64,000 bases of DNA from Welwitschia mirabilis (lineage: Eukaryota; Gnetophyta; Gnetopsida; Welwitschiales). The DNA lies in contig JBOZIK010000001.1 of assembly GCA_051453625.1 (NCBI GenBank), positions 247,630,734 through 247,694,733 of the forward strand, given 5' to 3'. Below the pieces are notes generated by a model. The model saw only the letters and a program-made list of their open reading frames with translations, made no database searches and was not told the origin of the DNA. Numbering within the stretch: the stretch's first letter is position 1; the number at the start of each line of letters is the position of its first letter. Shown one piece after another: positions 23,388-35,279 of this stretch. The position numbers were made by a program, and so were the translations under genes.

Positions 23388-24430
23388 TGTTGCAGTGTGT
23401 ATTTATGAAAGTACTTAGGCTCAAAAGGATCTTGTTAATTATAAAATAAATAAATATCTTACATAATACAACACACTAGTATAAGTGGGAGTAGATCCTA
23501 AATGTCGTATTCTTGTTGAAGTCTATGAGTATGAGACTTAGTTGCTTTATAAATAAATAGGAATCAGAAATAAATAACAATGCAAGAAAATAAATTATAA
23601 TGCAAAATGCAAGATGCACCTAATTTAACATGCAATGTGAAAATAGAAGTAACTCTACTTGCTTTCAGCTTTAACAAAGGCTATTCTTGATGATCTATAT
23701 CATCCAAGAAATTGTCACTAGATCAAGGGCAACATAGACTATAAGGGTCATAAGAAAACCTAACATGCAAACATAAAAATAAAATAATGTTTTTGTATTA
23801 AAGAGTAACAAGCTTCTCAATTACAAAATAGCCAAGTCTCAATGGAAGATACACAACCCTCCACCAAGTGCACATATTTCTACAACACTCATAATGGATC
23901 GTCCACCCTTTTATCTCCTATTATGAAAATGTTTGGTGTAATCAAGATGAGATGAAGAATTAAAGGGATCTTATTTATAAGAAAATACAATAGAAAAGAA
24001 CATATAGTAGGTGTAGTTAGATGCACTCATAAATGACTTAGAAATAAATGAAATAGTTAAGAAAATTTATCAGAGTTAGTTACATGTCAGTGTTATCTGG
24101 GCTATCATCCAGATGATAATGGGGATGATAGTACGTTATAAAATATTTTAAAAATGATGACTCAGCAGCCCACATCAATAGTCATCGTCCTACCTATCAA
24201 GTGGATGACAGAGGGGACCACGGTCTTCTATGATTATTTTCTTGAGGAGAAACTTAGCATTTTTGTCATAAACCCTTCTTAAAAGCTCTATTCATTAGAG
24301 AGTGCCTTTAATTCATCAAATTTGGATAAGAATCACACTTTTTCAAGATTTCCTCTTGTATCTCCAAAACCCTTAGAATTGCACCTAAACTTATATAAAA
24401 GTCCTACAAAACAACTTATGAAACCCATCA
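23388..24430 (-). repeat. Minus-strand Athila-like LTR 2
   Basis: It begins at TGTTGCAGTGTG (the 3' end of the LTR on the minus strand) and ends at CCCATCA at 24430, 1043 bases. The block AACTTATATAAAAGTCCTAC near 24388 matches the start block of the plus-strand LTRs in reverse. Dyad motifs are at 24102-24131 and 24181-24220, with a TATAAATA box at 23972-23979. It has a priming site on its left and, on its right, sequence homologous to the 3' block of copy C. It therefore looks both like the 5' LTR of H and the 3' LTR of D. Confidence 0.75.
23972..23979 (-). promoter_or_regulatory. LTR TATA box (LTR 2)
   Basis: TATAAATA on the minus strand, about 120 bases downstream (element sense) of the nearest dyad motif. 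Confidence 0.5.
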
Positions 24431-26566
24431 AATAACCTTAAAATAGCAATGCAACATAGCCTTTCACTTAGCCGTTATCAGTCCCTCATAAAAACTAGGT
24501 GAAAAAACCATAATTGTGAGCTAATTTATTTTTTAAAAGTTAAATCTGAAAGTTATAAAATAGGTTCATAAAACATATTTCATAAATAAATGATAAGTAA
24601 TGTATAATGTGCATGAAATTTTGAAAATTTTATGTCATGAAAGATCTGGATTAAGTTAAATTTTTTTGAAAATGAGTTATTGAAATGGGTCTCTACTCAC
24701 CTAAAGAAAAAATAATACATCTCATATTGGAAAATAAAGCAAAATAAGTAAACAAGAGTGAGAAGGTAGATAAAAGAGGATAAATTTCTAAATAAAGTAC
24801 AGAGCTGAGTGATGTTAAATTTAAAAAATATAGATCTATGAAATATTCTGATAAGTAAAGAAACTGAGTGGAAAATAAAAATATTTCATCATCAAAAAGA
24901 ACATAAGCAGTACTTACAACAACAAAAATTTGAAAAACACTTATATTAAGAAATAAATTATATTTTATTAAAAACTTAAACAAGGAAAACATGCTAAGAA
25001 AATACAGAAATGACTCTGAAATAACTAATGAAACCATAAATGAAAATAAGAATAATGGACATAAGATAACATAAATGTAAAATAGCTTACCAATATAATA
25101 TTTTAATCTAGAAGACTCCAATAAAAGAAATTATGACATTACTTGATGTGGAAAATGCATGGATTAATGTATAAAAATTCCATTTAATAAGTTACTGATT
25201 ATGACAATGCTAGAGTAAAATTCTTTAAACAATGAATGATGAGACCAAAGAATTACTTAAAAATGAACTCTTCTACCATCATCTCAAAACAAAAACCCAA
25301 ATCTTAAGAAATGAAATGATCACATGGAAATACTACGAGTCTAGAAAACAAGCAGTGCCTTTGATGATACTAGGAAAACCATTGATCTCATAGCCTCAAA
25401 GTTTAAGTTTATTATGCATGATGATAGGAGCACAAATATAGTCAGAGAAGTAAGGACCCATGAAGCATGACCAACTGGCCTCCTAGTGGAGTTCTCATAG
25501 CTACAATATTACATTACCAAAGGATCCTCTTAGAAATATTTACCGTGGTGTACTTATGGTAGGACAACATGGTGACCATGTTTTTGAGATATTATAAATA
25601 TAAAAAATCATAGTCTTTATTTAGAAACAACATTCCACATGACTAAACATTATAAAAGAAAAAGGTAAAAGTCATAAGATTAAGATATAAAAGAACACTA
25701 TTAAACAATCTAAGACTTTTTTACCATTGAGAAAAACATTAAAAATAAAGCATCTTCCTTCAATTGAAGTTTATGGACTTATGAATGTCCTAAGATTGAT
25801 GAATCTAATATTACCACTCAAATATCCAAGTTAAAAGACTAATTATGAAAATAAATACATAAATCATGTTTAAAATATGATCAAGTAATGTCATAATAAT
25901 CATTCAAAGGATAAAAGCTAATAGAAACTTGAAATGATTTTCTCATGAAATTCCAAATTTTACCCATTTATTTCCTGAAATTCTCAAGAAGTCAAGTCAA
26001 TAATCTCAACAAAGCCATAAAAATGTATTTTCTCATAATAATCGAAAAAAATCAACATTTTGTTAACTATCATCCTACTTGTCATCTAGATTATAGATAG
26101 GATAATAGAGGTAGAAAAAAACAAAAAATTAAAAAACACAAAAATTTATTAGAAAGATGAAAAATTCAACAAAAGTAACTACCATTTACTATGTTATGGG
26201 GACAACAGAGAGGATGACAGATTATTATTGTAGAAATAGAAAATAAAAAATACAAATAAAAACAAAAACTAAAAATAGAAAACAAAAATAGAGACTCTCA
26301 AAACAGAAAACAGAAAAGAAAGTAGCAAGGAAAATAAATTTTATTCAATTCCTAAATCTAGTTCATACTTTATTAAAAAGAAAGAAGGGAAAAATTAAGG
26401 ATATATTTTGGACTCAAGATTTTTAGATAAATAAGGTCCAAAGCAAATATTTAGCAATTCATAAAACACAAAAAATGTGTAATTATTTCTAAGTAAAATC
26501 AATTGGATAAAGAGAGGAGTAATGGAGAGCACTCTATGATACCACATTAAAGCATAAATTTTGGAA
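24431..26566 (-). mobile_element. 3' non-coding block of copy D
   Basis: The part at about 25120-25560 is the reverse complement of a conserved block at 62150-62620 in copy C. Shared pieces include TCTAGAAAACAAGCARTGCC, the CTAGTGGAGTTC block and ATCTCATAGCCTC. Two dyad motifs lie at about 26068-26115 and 26194-26224. No RT or integrase is readable, although pol should lie here in an autonomous element. The ORF at 24693-25121 is low-complexity, hydrophobic and unlike any family I know. Confidence 0.55.
26532..26544 (-). other. Possible tRNA-iMet-type priming site
   Basis: The plus-strand bases CTCTATGATACCA resemble the complement of TGGTATCAGAGC with one extra base. It could mark a buried minus-strand element whose LTR would lie toward the gap at 26567. 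There is no independent support. Confidence 0.3.
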
Positions 26567-26671
26567 NNNNNNNNNNNNNNNNNNNNNNNNNNNNNNNNNN
26601 NNNNNNNNNNNNNNNNNNNNNNNNNNNNNNNNNNNNNNNNNNNNNNNNNNNNNNNNNNNNNNNNNNNNNNN
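26567..26671. other. Assembly gap, 105 N
   Basis: It lies between the 3' block and the protease relic of copy D, where pol is expected, so missing sequence here matters for deciding whether D ever had pol. Confidence 0.8.
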
Positions 26672-26858
26672 TTTCTCATCCAAATTTAAATTATGATTTT
26701 TAATATTTGGCTTATGTAACGGACAATCTTCCTCGTAATATTTCTTGAAATTTGGAATTCTTTACACTCTAAACATTATTTCTTACTCTTAAAGCTTGAT
26801 GTATTAATTGTTTCTTTAATCTTAAGCTGGTTACTACAAAGCACATGCTTATTTTATT

Positions 26859-27400
26859 TCATCTCTCTTTCTTTAAGTTAGTGATGTTGTAGGAGTAAAG
26901 TTGTTTAATAGCAATTTCAATGTCCATTTTGTCATCATCCAAATATTTCTTAACTACATTAATAACTCTAATGGTAAACATTCTTTTTTGAAAATGGCAT
27001 TTCATTATTCCTACTCTTATATCAATGATACAGTGGGCTATTGCACAAAAGGATCTGTTTAGAAGAAAAGTGTATCCTTTGTTATGCTTAAATTTTATAA
27101 TGATCACATCTATTAGGTAACAAACCTCTTTTATTTGATTGTTTAATGATGTCTATCAGTTTCTTAACTGATGTATCTACTAATTCTAAGACAACCAAGT
27201 AGGCTTTATTCTATCCTCCAAACCAAGTCTCTTACAAATGTGTAGTGACATAATATTAACACTCACTCCAATGTTAATGAATGATTTCATAATATTTTTG
27301 TTTCTGTCTACAATAACATTCATTGTACCTACTCCCAGATTTTTAAATTTGGGTGATTTTTATAATACTAAATTTGCGAGGGATTGGGTAAGAAAGACTT
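26859..27400 (-). pseudogene. Athila-like aspartic protease relic (copy D)
   Basis: The minus-strand translation reads VGTMNVIVDRNKNIMKSF, then NIGVSVNIMSLHICKRLGLE. This is the DxGASxN active-site region of Athila proteases with the Asp changed to Asn (codon at 27273-27275, GAC to AAC). An open segment of 82 codons (26859-27107) covers the C-terminal half, with LNRSFCAIAHCIIDIRVGIM matching the conserved end of this protease. It lies after gag in the element sense. The active-site change rules out function. Confidence 0.75.
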
Positions 27401-28049
27401 TGCTAGGGGTAACTTATTTATGTTTTCTTCTTATTAGGTCTTTGCATAATTTTTAGTATATTGGATTTTTTTGTAAAACTTTCCAAAAAGGTAAGTTTAT
27501 GCTCACACCTATCATTATGAATTTTAAGTAATCATTAAAAGTTGAATTTTTGTTAAGCTTATCCATCCAAGAAGTGTTTTTTGAGAAGGATTTTTCTTTT
27601 TCTTTTTTCTAAGACAAGGAAAGTTGTAATCTTCTAATATTTTAATGTCCTATTCCTCTTATTCTTTATCATTTATAAAGTTATTTTAAGAGGTAAAAGG
27701 TTCATTTAGAGGAGGATTTGTTTTTTGTCCACTTTATATAACAATCTTACAATCTTTTCTTACTTCATTTGGGTTTGGTAAAGGTTGTGCTACTAAAGCT
27801 CCTTGAGATCTTTAATTTTCAAGGATTGTTTGTTAAAAGATGTTCAACATTTTCTCTATGTTGGCATTTTTTCTTCTAAGTTCATCTATAAGGTTTATGA
27901 GTTGATCATTTGGATGTTGAAAGTTTCGTGGTCTTGATGGATAGTTTGTGTTTTTGAATCAGTTTCTAAAAGGTTGAGAATTATTTTGGAAATGAGTGTT
28001 CAACCTAAGTTGTAATTGATTTTGATTCCTAAAGTTTTGAGATGGTTAG

Positions 28050-28975
28050 TTGAAATAATAAATCTCTTCATGAATTCTTTCTTTGTATGTTAGCAAAAAA
28101 GGACAGTTTTTAGTGAAATGATAATTATCCTCACATAAGACACAAGTTTGCACAACATTTCTTTCAGTTGTATTTTTAGCATCTAAGATTATCTTTTTAA
28201 AATTCTCCAAGGTTATTGTAGAATCTTTTATGGGATATGTAGGATTGGATTATACCTCTTTTTGTTGTTTAACCTCTTTTAAGTCTTTGATCAATTGGTC
28301 TAGAATTGGATTTTCTTTAGAAGATGATCAAGTTTAACTTACTTTCACAAGCTCTTTTAATTTTGTTTAAGCATCATGTAGTGTAAGGTTTATGAGGTTT
28401 CCTCTAGAAGAAAAATCTACAAGTTGTTTCGTATGTAGAGTTAACCTACTATAAAAGTAGTCTATTATCTTTGTTGGTAAAAAAAACATCTATTGGATTA
28501 GAATGATTGGCTACAAAAAAAAGTTTATATGCAGAGGCATAATCTTAATTTGATTTTTGTTGAAAGTTGATTACATATTTTTTTCTTTTTTTCATGATTT
28601 ATTCACTCCTAAATCTCTTTACAAAGGTTTCTTTAACTTGATTGCATGTTTTTAAGCTTTAGTGGAGTATGGTTTTTAGCCAATTTTTTACTCTACCCTT
28701 TAATTTCATGAGAAATTTTATCATATATATTCTATCAGTTATTTTTTTCTTCGCATTTCTTAAGGCGAGGATTAGTTGTTTAATGTCTACAATTTGTTAA
28801 AGTGGATCCTCATCATCTTCTCCACTAAAAGTTGGATAGACATATCAATTTTTTATCTCAACATCATCTCTTGGTGTTAGATCAAAAAGGGTTGGAATAT
28901 CTTGTTTCTTGTTGGCTAAAAATTCCCTCAGGGTAAGATTTGTATTAGGGGTAGAAAAACCTATGACTTATTTTT
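28050..28975 (-). pseudogene. Athila-like gag relic with a zinc knuckle (copy D)
   Basis: On the minus strand the retrotransposon gag core is recognisable as LKGRVKNWLKTI (about 28658-28695) and FYSRLTLHTKQLVDFSS (about 28415-28465), the latter in a shifted frame. A CCHC knuckle CVLCEDNYHFTKNC at 28100-28144 keeps all four ligands, and a proline follows the last cysteine. Several stops and frameshifts are present. Gag would package element RNA into particles. The intact knuckle is unusual for this window. Confidence 0.8.
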
Positions 28976-29649
28976 GCTTATAGGAGGCACTCGACACTAT
29001 GAATTGATACTCTTCTTTTATAGGTTTTTCACTAAGAAAATATGTTTAAGAAAAAAAAGAAAATTGGAAGAAGTTTTGAGTGCATCTAGAGATCGCTTTT
29101 CCAATTTATTTTCTATATCCATCAGTCCTTATTTAATGTTATTTTCTATTAGTAGATTTTATCTTAGATATCTTTTCTTTATGTTGACCATATCATAGCA
29201 TCCTACAAATCCCAAATAATAGAAAATAGATTAAAAAATAACAAACTGTCCTCCTATGTATTGTAGGGATAAAAGAAGGGACGACACATATAGAAACTAG
29301 AAAAATAGAAATAAAATAGAAACTAAAGAAGGAAGCAAAAAACATAAAAAATAGGACTATTTTCCTCCTGGTCATTCGAACATTAAAGAAGGTAAAAGAA
29401 ACTTATTTATTTTAGGAAAATTACAATCCTAAAATAAAACTGAGAACAAAAACTGCATACTATCATCCTATCTGTCATGGGGATGGTAGAGGAAATGATC
29501 ACTCTTTTTTAATAGAAAACCAAAAATAAAAGAACTGCATACAGAAGCACATAGCTCCTAATAAAAAATAATGTCACATAAATAAATAACCAAACAGAGG
29601 TTTGATATACTCATCTAAATGAAAATAACCCTTGTAATCCTTAATAGCC
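28976..29649 (-). mobile_element. Leader of copy D
   Basis: Non-coding leader between the priming site and gag. It holds two dyad motifs (29247-29287 and about 29463-29500). Small ORFs on both strands here look incidental. Confidence 0.5.
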
Positions 29650-29668
29650 TTCCTCATATGTGGTTCTA
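29650..29668 (-). other. Decayed tRNA-Asp priming site (copy D)
   Basis: TTCCTCATATGTGGTTCTA on the plus strand lies where the priming site must be, next to the LTR end TGTTGTAGTG. It is more decayed than the site at 23367 and has one extra base. Confidence 0.45.
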
Positions 29669-29671
29669 AAA

Positions 29672-30515
29672 TGTTGTAGTGTGTATTTGTGTAAATTTTT
29701 ACATTCAAAGATATCATATCATTTATAACCAAAATAAATATCTTACATAATACATCACACTAGTATAAGTGTAAGTAGATCCAAAATGTCATACTTACAT
29801 TGAAGTCTATAAGTATGAGAATTAGAATTCCTTGTAAAAGAATAGGAATCAGAAATAAGTAACTAACGTAAAGAAATAAAAGTATAATGAAAAATGCAAT
29901 ATGCAATCTAAACTAACATGAAATGCAAAAATAATCTTAAATCTACTTGCTTTCAACCTTAACAAAGTTGCCCTTGATAATTTATATTACCCAATAAATT
30001 GCACCCAATCAAGGACAATGTAGACTATAAGGGCCATTAGAAAACCTTAGATGCAAACATGGAAAGAAAATCACATTTTATATTAAAAGTGTAACAACAT
30101 CTGGATCACAAAACAACTGAGTCTCAATGGAGGATACATATCCCTCCATCAAGTACACATCTTTATGCACACATGTAGATGGATCTTCTACCCTTCGACT
30201 TCCTATCACAAGGATCTATAGTGCAATGAATATGAGAAGAAGATTCAAAGGGGGAACATATAGTAGAAAAAGACAAATTATAAGTGTCGAAAGGAATGCT
30301 CCTTTACAACTCAAAAATAAACAAAATGGTCAAAGGTAGATGTTGGAGTTAGTTACATGTTAGTGTTATTTGGAATGTTATATGAATGATAATGGGGATG
30401 ATAACACATTATAAAATATGAATTACATTAATGACTCATTAGTGATTTAGTGGTCCACATTCGTAGTTGTTGTCCTTCTTGTCATAGGGATGATGGAGGG
30501 GATGACGATATACAT
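29672..30515 (-). repeat. Truncated 5' LTR of copy D
   Basis: Homologous to LTR 1 and LTR 2 from the TGTTG end up to the dyad motif at 30469-30507, after which similarity stops. The start of the LTR (about 200 bases compared with LTR 2) is therefore missing. The short ORF at 30127-30339 lies inside it and is not a gene. Confidence 0.7.
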
Positions 30516-31069
30516 CAGTAGTCATGTTGAGAAATAGAACCCCATGTTTATGTTTTAGTGTATTTGGAAAATTTTAGGATTTTTAACTAGTTTATAGACT
30601 CTTTGAAGTTGATAAAAATTACATAAATTTTTAAAAGTCTAATCATAAACCTCTATTTAGGATTATAAAAGGATATTTTAATCTATTTTTTGAGCATCAT
30701 TTGATATATACAATCTATAATCAGTCATTTGAAATTGATAGAAGCTCCAAACATATGTGTTTTTTAAGTTCTTTTCTTTAGGTATGAGCTAGCTCTTAAG
30801 GCTAGCATGACATATCAAGCTTTATATTGAATCTTCCATTATCACATCTAGACTTTCAATGTCTAAATGCTTAGCTTAAAATTATAATAAAAATAAATCT
30901 TGTTGTTTTAGGGTCCAAAATATCAATTAGTTATGTACTTATTATTACTATCATTCATATATAGTTATGTTGTGAAACATTTATGCTAAAATTTCTATTT
31001 TAAGTCCTTTCATTTGTAATACTCATAATGTTACTTTTGTTGTAAATTTATGGTAATTAATCATGATCT
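30516..31069. other. Unassigned AT-rich region
   Basis: No ORF, repeat or retrotransposon domain recognised between the truncated LTR and the promoter-like sequence near 31070-31440. Confidence 0.35.
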
Positions 31070-31559
31070 TTCATGGCTATGATAGTGGTTAAAGTTGTGG
31101 TCATGTTAGTGGATAAGTTAGTGGTTGCATTATTTTCCTTATTTAATAGTCGTACTTTTTATTTTTTTAAACATAGAAAATATATTTTAAGATGGCTAAT
31201 GTTAATTATTTATTTTAGTAAATGCATTATTTATTATGATGGAATATTATGCACCCCATGGCCTGGCAACATAATAATTAGTTGTTATGAAATCTTTACC
31301 ATTTCCACCACTATCACCACTTCCACCAATTTTACCACTCTCATTTATGTTGGTTTCTCTTCACGCTCTTACATATTTTCATGTCCTTTACCTTCTTCTA
31401 TAAATAACATCTTCTTCTTCTTTTATTTCATATCTTAAAAAGCATTTGCTCTTATATCTTGATGAATTTTGACTTGGATCTTGGAAGCCTTTGGAATCTT
31501 AGATATTAAGAAGTTTCTAATGTTCATCTTAAATTTAGATATGGTTTTTGGTTTGATTT
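31070..31559 (+). promoter_or_regulatory. Promoter-like sequence, possible LTR U3 (element J)
   Basis: A GTGGT-rich segment (31085-31125) is followed by a TATAAATA box at 31399-31406 and a pyrimidine-rich stretch, then by the repeat that forms the left LTR of J. It may be the U3 part of that LTR, but the right LTR has no clear counterpart to it. The 121-codon ORF at 31073-31438 here resembles no protein family. Confidence 0.35.
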
Positions 31560-32614
31560 ATTTCTTATTTATTTCTTGAATTACTTATTTTATTATATTT
31601 TCTATCCATTTTGTAATGCTTGCATTCTCAAAATCCTTGTTGGTATCTTGCATTTTGATTAAATCTTGTAAGTTCTGTTTATAAATTGAACACCATACAT
31701 GATGAATTGCTTAGGGGTTTTTTATTTTATTCTTCTTAATCTTTTAACCTTTTATTTACATATATTTTATAAATGCTAGACTACTGAGAATTTTCCCTAG
31801 AGAGTAAAGAGAGTAAACTGGTTCCCTCTAGATGTATTAGTCTTAATTATAGTTATATTATAAATAGAAAGTAAAGGAAGTAAATTAGTTCCATTTGAAT
31901 ATGTAGGCTTCCCAATTTTTGTGATTTGTTTGAGGTCATGATCATGTTTGATTTACTTATGCTTATAAGAACCAATTTCTCCTCTCATCCACTTATGTAA
32001 ATCTTGTCATGAACTATACTAGAAACTGTGAAGGTCAGAGTTCTTATGCCATGCTTGCATGTATAAGATCTACCATGAAGAAGGCCTTGGAATGAGCTAG
32101 CTGTTGTAGTTCAGATTGAATTTTATTTTCATTCTTGATGTTTAGATTCATGAATGTTGAAGGACTTAGATGTCCTAAGCAATTCATATTAATTTTATGA
32201 ACAAAGATTTATACTTAGATTTGCTTTCTAGGATATGTAAATATTTTTATAATTATCTTTTCTCTTTTAAAATATTTCAAATGATTAATTATTTTTAATA
32301 CAAAAGTTATGTTTATGAATTGTAATATGTTTGTGCTTTGAATTTGGCTACAAATCATCATTATTAATTATAATAGATAATTTTCTTAATATTTAGTTAT
32401 AAAGTTTCAAAAGTAAAAAATTATTTGTTCATTATTTTCTTAAAGAACTGAGACATAATGTAGGAGGATATTTAGCAAAGAATTTCATACATTACATTTT
32501 AGTATTGAAGTGAGTTTTAAAGTATTTTTGGTATTAGATAAATTTGTGATATTATATTTTAGTATCACAGTGATGAGTTTAAAGATTTTAGCTAATGAAA
32601 TTATGGGTGCTACA
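31560..32614 (+). repeat. Left LTR-like repeat of element J
   Basis: Homologous in direct orientation to 43160-44142. Shared blocks include TTAAATCTTGTAAG, GAAGGCCTTGGAATGAGCTA, ATTCTTGATGTTTAGAT, CATGAATGTTGAAG and GTGAGTTTTAAAG. It ends in TACA followed by a decayed tRNA-iMet priming site at 32618, which makes it a plausible 5' LTR. The 5' boundary may lie further left. Confidence 0.65.
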
Positions 32615-32617
32615 TTT

Positions 32618-32629
32618 TAATATTAGATC
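32618..32629 (+). other. Decayed tRNA-iMet-type priming site (element J)
   Basis: TAATATTAGATC equals TGGTATCAGAGC after four transitions (three G-to-A, one C-to-T), in the expected context TACATTT before and CTAGG after. The right copy of the repeat is not followed by such a site. Confidence 0.5.
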
Positions 32630-34039
32630 TAGGTTGTCATTCCATTAAACCTAATTATTGATTAGTTAGTATAAGTGTTAACATTAAAGCCTAGGTTATG
32701 ATTTCTATTAGACATATTCATTATAGTTTTAACATCAATGTAGCTTATAAATTTTAGCTCAAAAAGGTGAACCTTACACACATGGATACTAGTGATTATT
32801 GAATGTAATTGATACAGTGGAATAGAAGTGAAGCAAAGAAGGTGTTCATTCATAATTGTTTAGTACAATGATTATGATCATGAGTAAAGAATGAAGTGAT
32901 AAGCATCAAATAACTTCATGTAATCTTTGAGTGAGTGTTTTTGAAAGAAGATATAAAATATTCCCACAATTCGTCTCATGCTTTATCTAATCAATTTTAG
33001 AACAAAATTCTTATCACATTTTCTACAAAAGAAAGTTGTGCTTTCATGCCTTCACTTAAAGTATGTTTACATTATCATAAAGTACTTAAGAAGNNNNNNN
33101 NNNNNNNNNNNNNNNNNNNNNNNNNNNNNNNNNNNNNNNNNNNNNNNNNNNNNNNNNNNNNNNNNNNNNNNNNNNNNNNNNNNNNNNNNNNNNTAAGAAG
33201 TACTTGCCTTTGGCTAATTTTATATTGTTTTTACATTTATTAGTAAAATAGTAATACTAAAGTTTGCTAAGTGTCTACTCTAATATTCTTCCTCTTAGTA
33301 AGTTTGGGCCTTCCTATACTTGGACCCATGAACCCACATGTGCATCTAACACCCAATAACAGTAATTCCACTATCACTAATCATCATGTAATCTTTGTAT
33401 AGTTATGGCCTTGAGTTGCTTAATTATCTATTCTTTCCACTTGGTCCAGTTACAAATCTAATAGTGATGGTTAAAGTACTATGTAATTCATTAGATTTAT
33501 TGTTAACCAGGCAAGAGCAATCTCGACATAAAAAAAGGATCTTACATAATCTATGCATCTAGATGTTATCCACTTGTTAAACATCTTCAACAAACACTAT
33601 AGAAAAATCTTGAATTCCCAAATGTAACGTTGATTATTGATATTTAGTAATCCAAATCTCCATCCTTCTCTTTATCCTAATCATAACTATGATCACCTAT
33701 CTCTAAGCCATTAAATTCTTGTGCAGAGGGAGTTTGCATGTTATAATCCTTATGAACTTAGCTTGATATTAGTGATCTCTTAAACATCACTAGTTCTAAA
33801 TTTCACAGGGACATTTCATATTTTCCTTTAACCATTTCTTAGGTAATAGAGTGGAGAAATAACATATCATTTTTAAGTATGATTTTCTTTACATTATTTT
33901 TTAGCATAATTTTTTCATAGGATATACTCTTTTTTAATGTCCATGTTATTAGTGCTAGAAGTTGTTTTTATTTTTTATTTTTGTAAAATGCAATTAGGAT
34001 TATAAAGTGTTTTCATGGGCAAGATATCAAGGGAATTAG
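32630..34039 (+). other. Internal region of J, left part; unassigned
   Basis: No gag or pol is readable. A pyrimidine-rich stretch near 33280-33297 (TATTCTTCCTCTTAG) resembles the complement of a Copia polypurine tract and might mark another buried minus-strand element. A 100-N gap is at 33094-33193; its two flanks share TAAGAAG, so the gap may be spurious. Confidence 0.35.
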
Positions 34040-34909
34040 NNNNNNNNNNNNNNNNNNNNNNNNNNNNNNNNNNNNNNNNNNNNNNNNNNNNNNNNNNNNN
34101 NNNNNNNNNNNNNNNNNNNNNNNNNNNNNNNNNNNNNNNNNNNNNNNNNNNNNNNNNNNNNNNNNNNNNNNNNNNNNNNNNNNNNNNNNNNNNNNNNNNN
34201 NNNNNNNNNNNNNNNNNNNNNNNNNNNNNNNNNNNNNNNNNNNNNNNNNNNNNNNNNNNNNNNNNNNNNNNNNNNNNNNNNNNNNNNNNNNNNNNNNNNN
34301 NNNNNNNNNNNNNNNNNNNNNNNNNNNNNNNNNNNNNNNNNNNNNNNNNNNNNNNNNNNNNNNNNNNNNNNNNNNNNNNNNNNNNNNNNNNNNNNNNNNN
34401 NNNNNNNNNNNNNNNNNNNNNNNNNNNNNNNNNNNNNNNNNNNNNNNNNNNNNNNNNNNNNNNNNNNNNNNNNNNNNNNNNNNNNNNNNNNNNNNNNNNN
34501 NNNNNNNNNNNNNNNNNNNNNNNNNNNNNNNNNNNNNNNNNNNNNNNNNNNNNNNNNNNNNNNNNNNNNNNNNNNNNNNNNNNNNNNNNNNNNNNNNNNN
34601 NNNNNNNNNNNNNNNNNNNNNNNNNNNNNNNNNNNNNNNNNNNNNNNNNNNNNNNNNNNNNNNNNNNNNNNNNNNNNNNNNNNNNNNNNNNNNNNNNNNN
34701 NNNNNNNNNNNNNNNNNNNNNNNNNNNNNNNNNNNNNNNNNNNNNNNNNNNNNNNNNNNNNNNNNNNNNNNNNNNNNNNNNNNNNNNNNNNNNNNNNNNN
34801 NNNNNNNNNNNNNNNNNNNNNNNNNNNNNNNNNNNNNNNNNNNNNNNNNNNNNNNNNNNNNNNNNNNNNNNNNNNNNNNNNNNNNNNNNNNNNNNNNNNN
34901 NNNNNNNNN
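34040..34909. other. Assembly gap, 870 N
   Basis: The longest gap in the window. It ends within a few bases of the 3' LTR end of Copia element K, so the left target-site flank of K is lost. The three long N-only reading frames across it are meaningless. Confidence 0.9.
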
Positions 34910-35204
34910 AACAGATCAAACAAAATAGAGAAAATTAAAAAAACATAAAAAACAAAAGATTTACATGCTTTAGCAATTTTTCTACTTTCATAACTATACT
35001 AGGATTTTTCTATTAATCTTTGAAGGTTACAATATAAGATATTAAGTTACATAAGGTATATATACTACAAAATTTGAGCAACATAGGTCTGTGCTTTAAA
35101 GAACCCACTAAAAGCTTTAAAGACTCCACAACCACACCTTACTTGGACTCATCTACAAAGTGCAACAAAATGCTAAATTGTATTAGTCACTATACACTCC
35201 AATA
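34910..35204 (-). repeat. 3' LTR of K
   Basis: Homologous to 39590-39889. Both contain TTACATAAGRTATATATACT and CCCACTARAAGCTTTA. The right end ACTCCAATA (TATTGGAGT on the minus strand) abuts the polypurine tract. The left few bases are in the gap. Confidence 0.8.
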
Positions 35205-35219
35205 ATCTCCCATTTGAAG
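35205..35219 (-). other. Polypurine tract of K
   Basis: The minus strand reads CTTCAAATGGGAGAT directly before the 3' LTR start, a typical Copia position and form. Confidence 0.65.
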
Positions 35220-35279
35220 ATTAATCTAGGTATACCGACATAACTCATGTAACTTTCTCTTCTCCCATGAACTCCAATA

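Noticed and set aside
24693-25121. 142-codon minus-strand ORF, the longest ORF without N apart from the Copia segment
   Set aside because: Composition is Phe, Leu, Ser, Ile and Tyr only, as expected from an A-rich plus strand; no motif; it lies in the 3' block of copy D, and the homologous region of copy C has no matching frame.
30127-30339. 70-codon ORF with a basic C-terminus
   Set aside because: It lies wholly inside the truncated LTR of copy D and is not open in the sister LTRs.
22330-30515. Spaced direct repeats suggesting a satellite or CRISPR-like array
   Set aside because: The repeats are three related LTRs of about 1 kb with priming sites, not short regular repeats with spacers.
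31073-31438. 121-codon plus-strand ORF
   Set aside because: It overlaps a promoter-like segment with a TATA box and shows no family motif; the Thr/Ile-rich part comes from a CCACTATCACC-type simple pattern.
33975-34938. Three reading frames near 300 codons
   Set aside because: They consist almost wholly of N (870-base gap).
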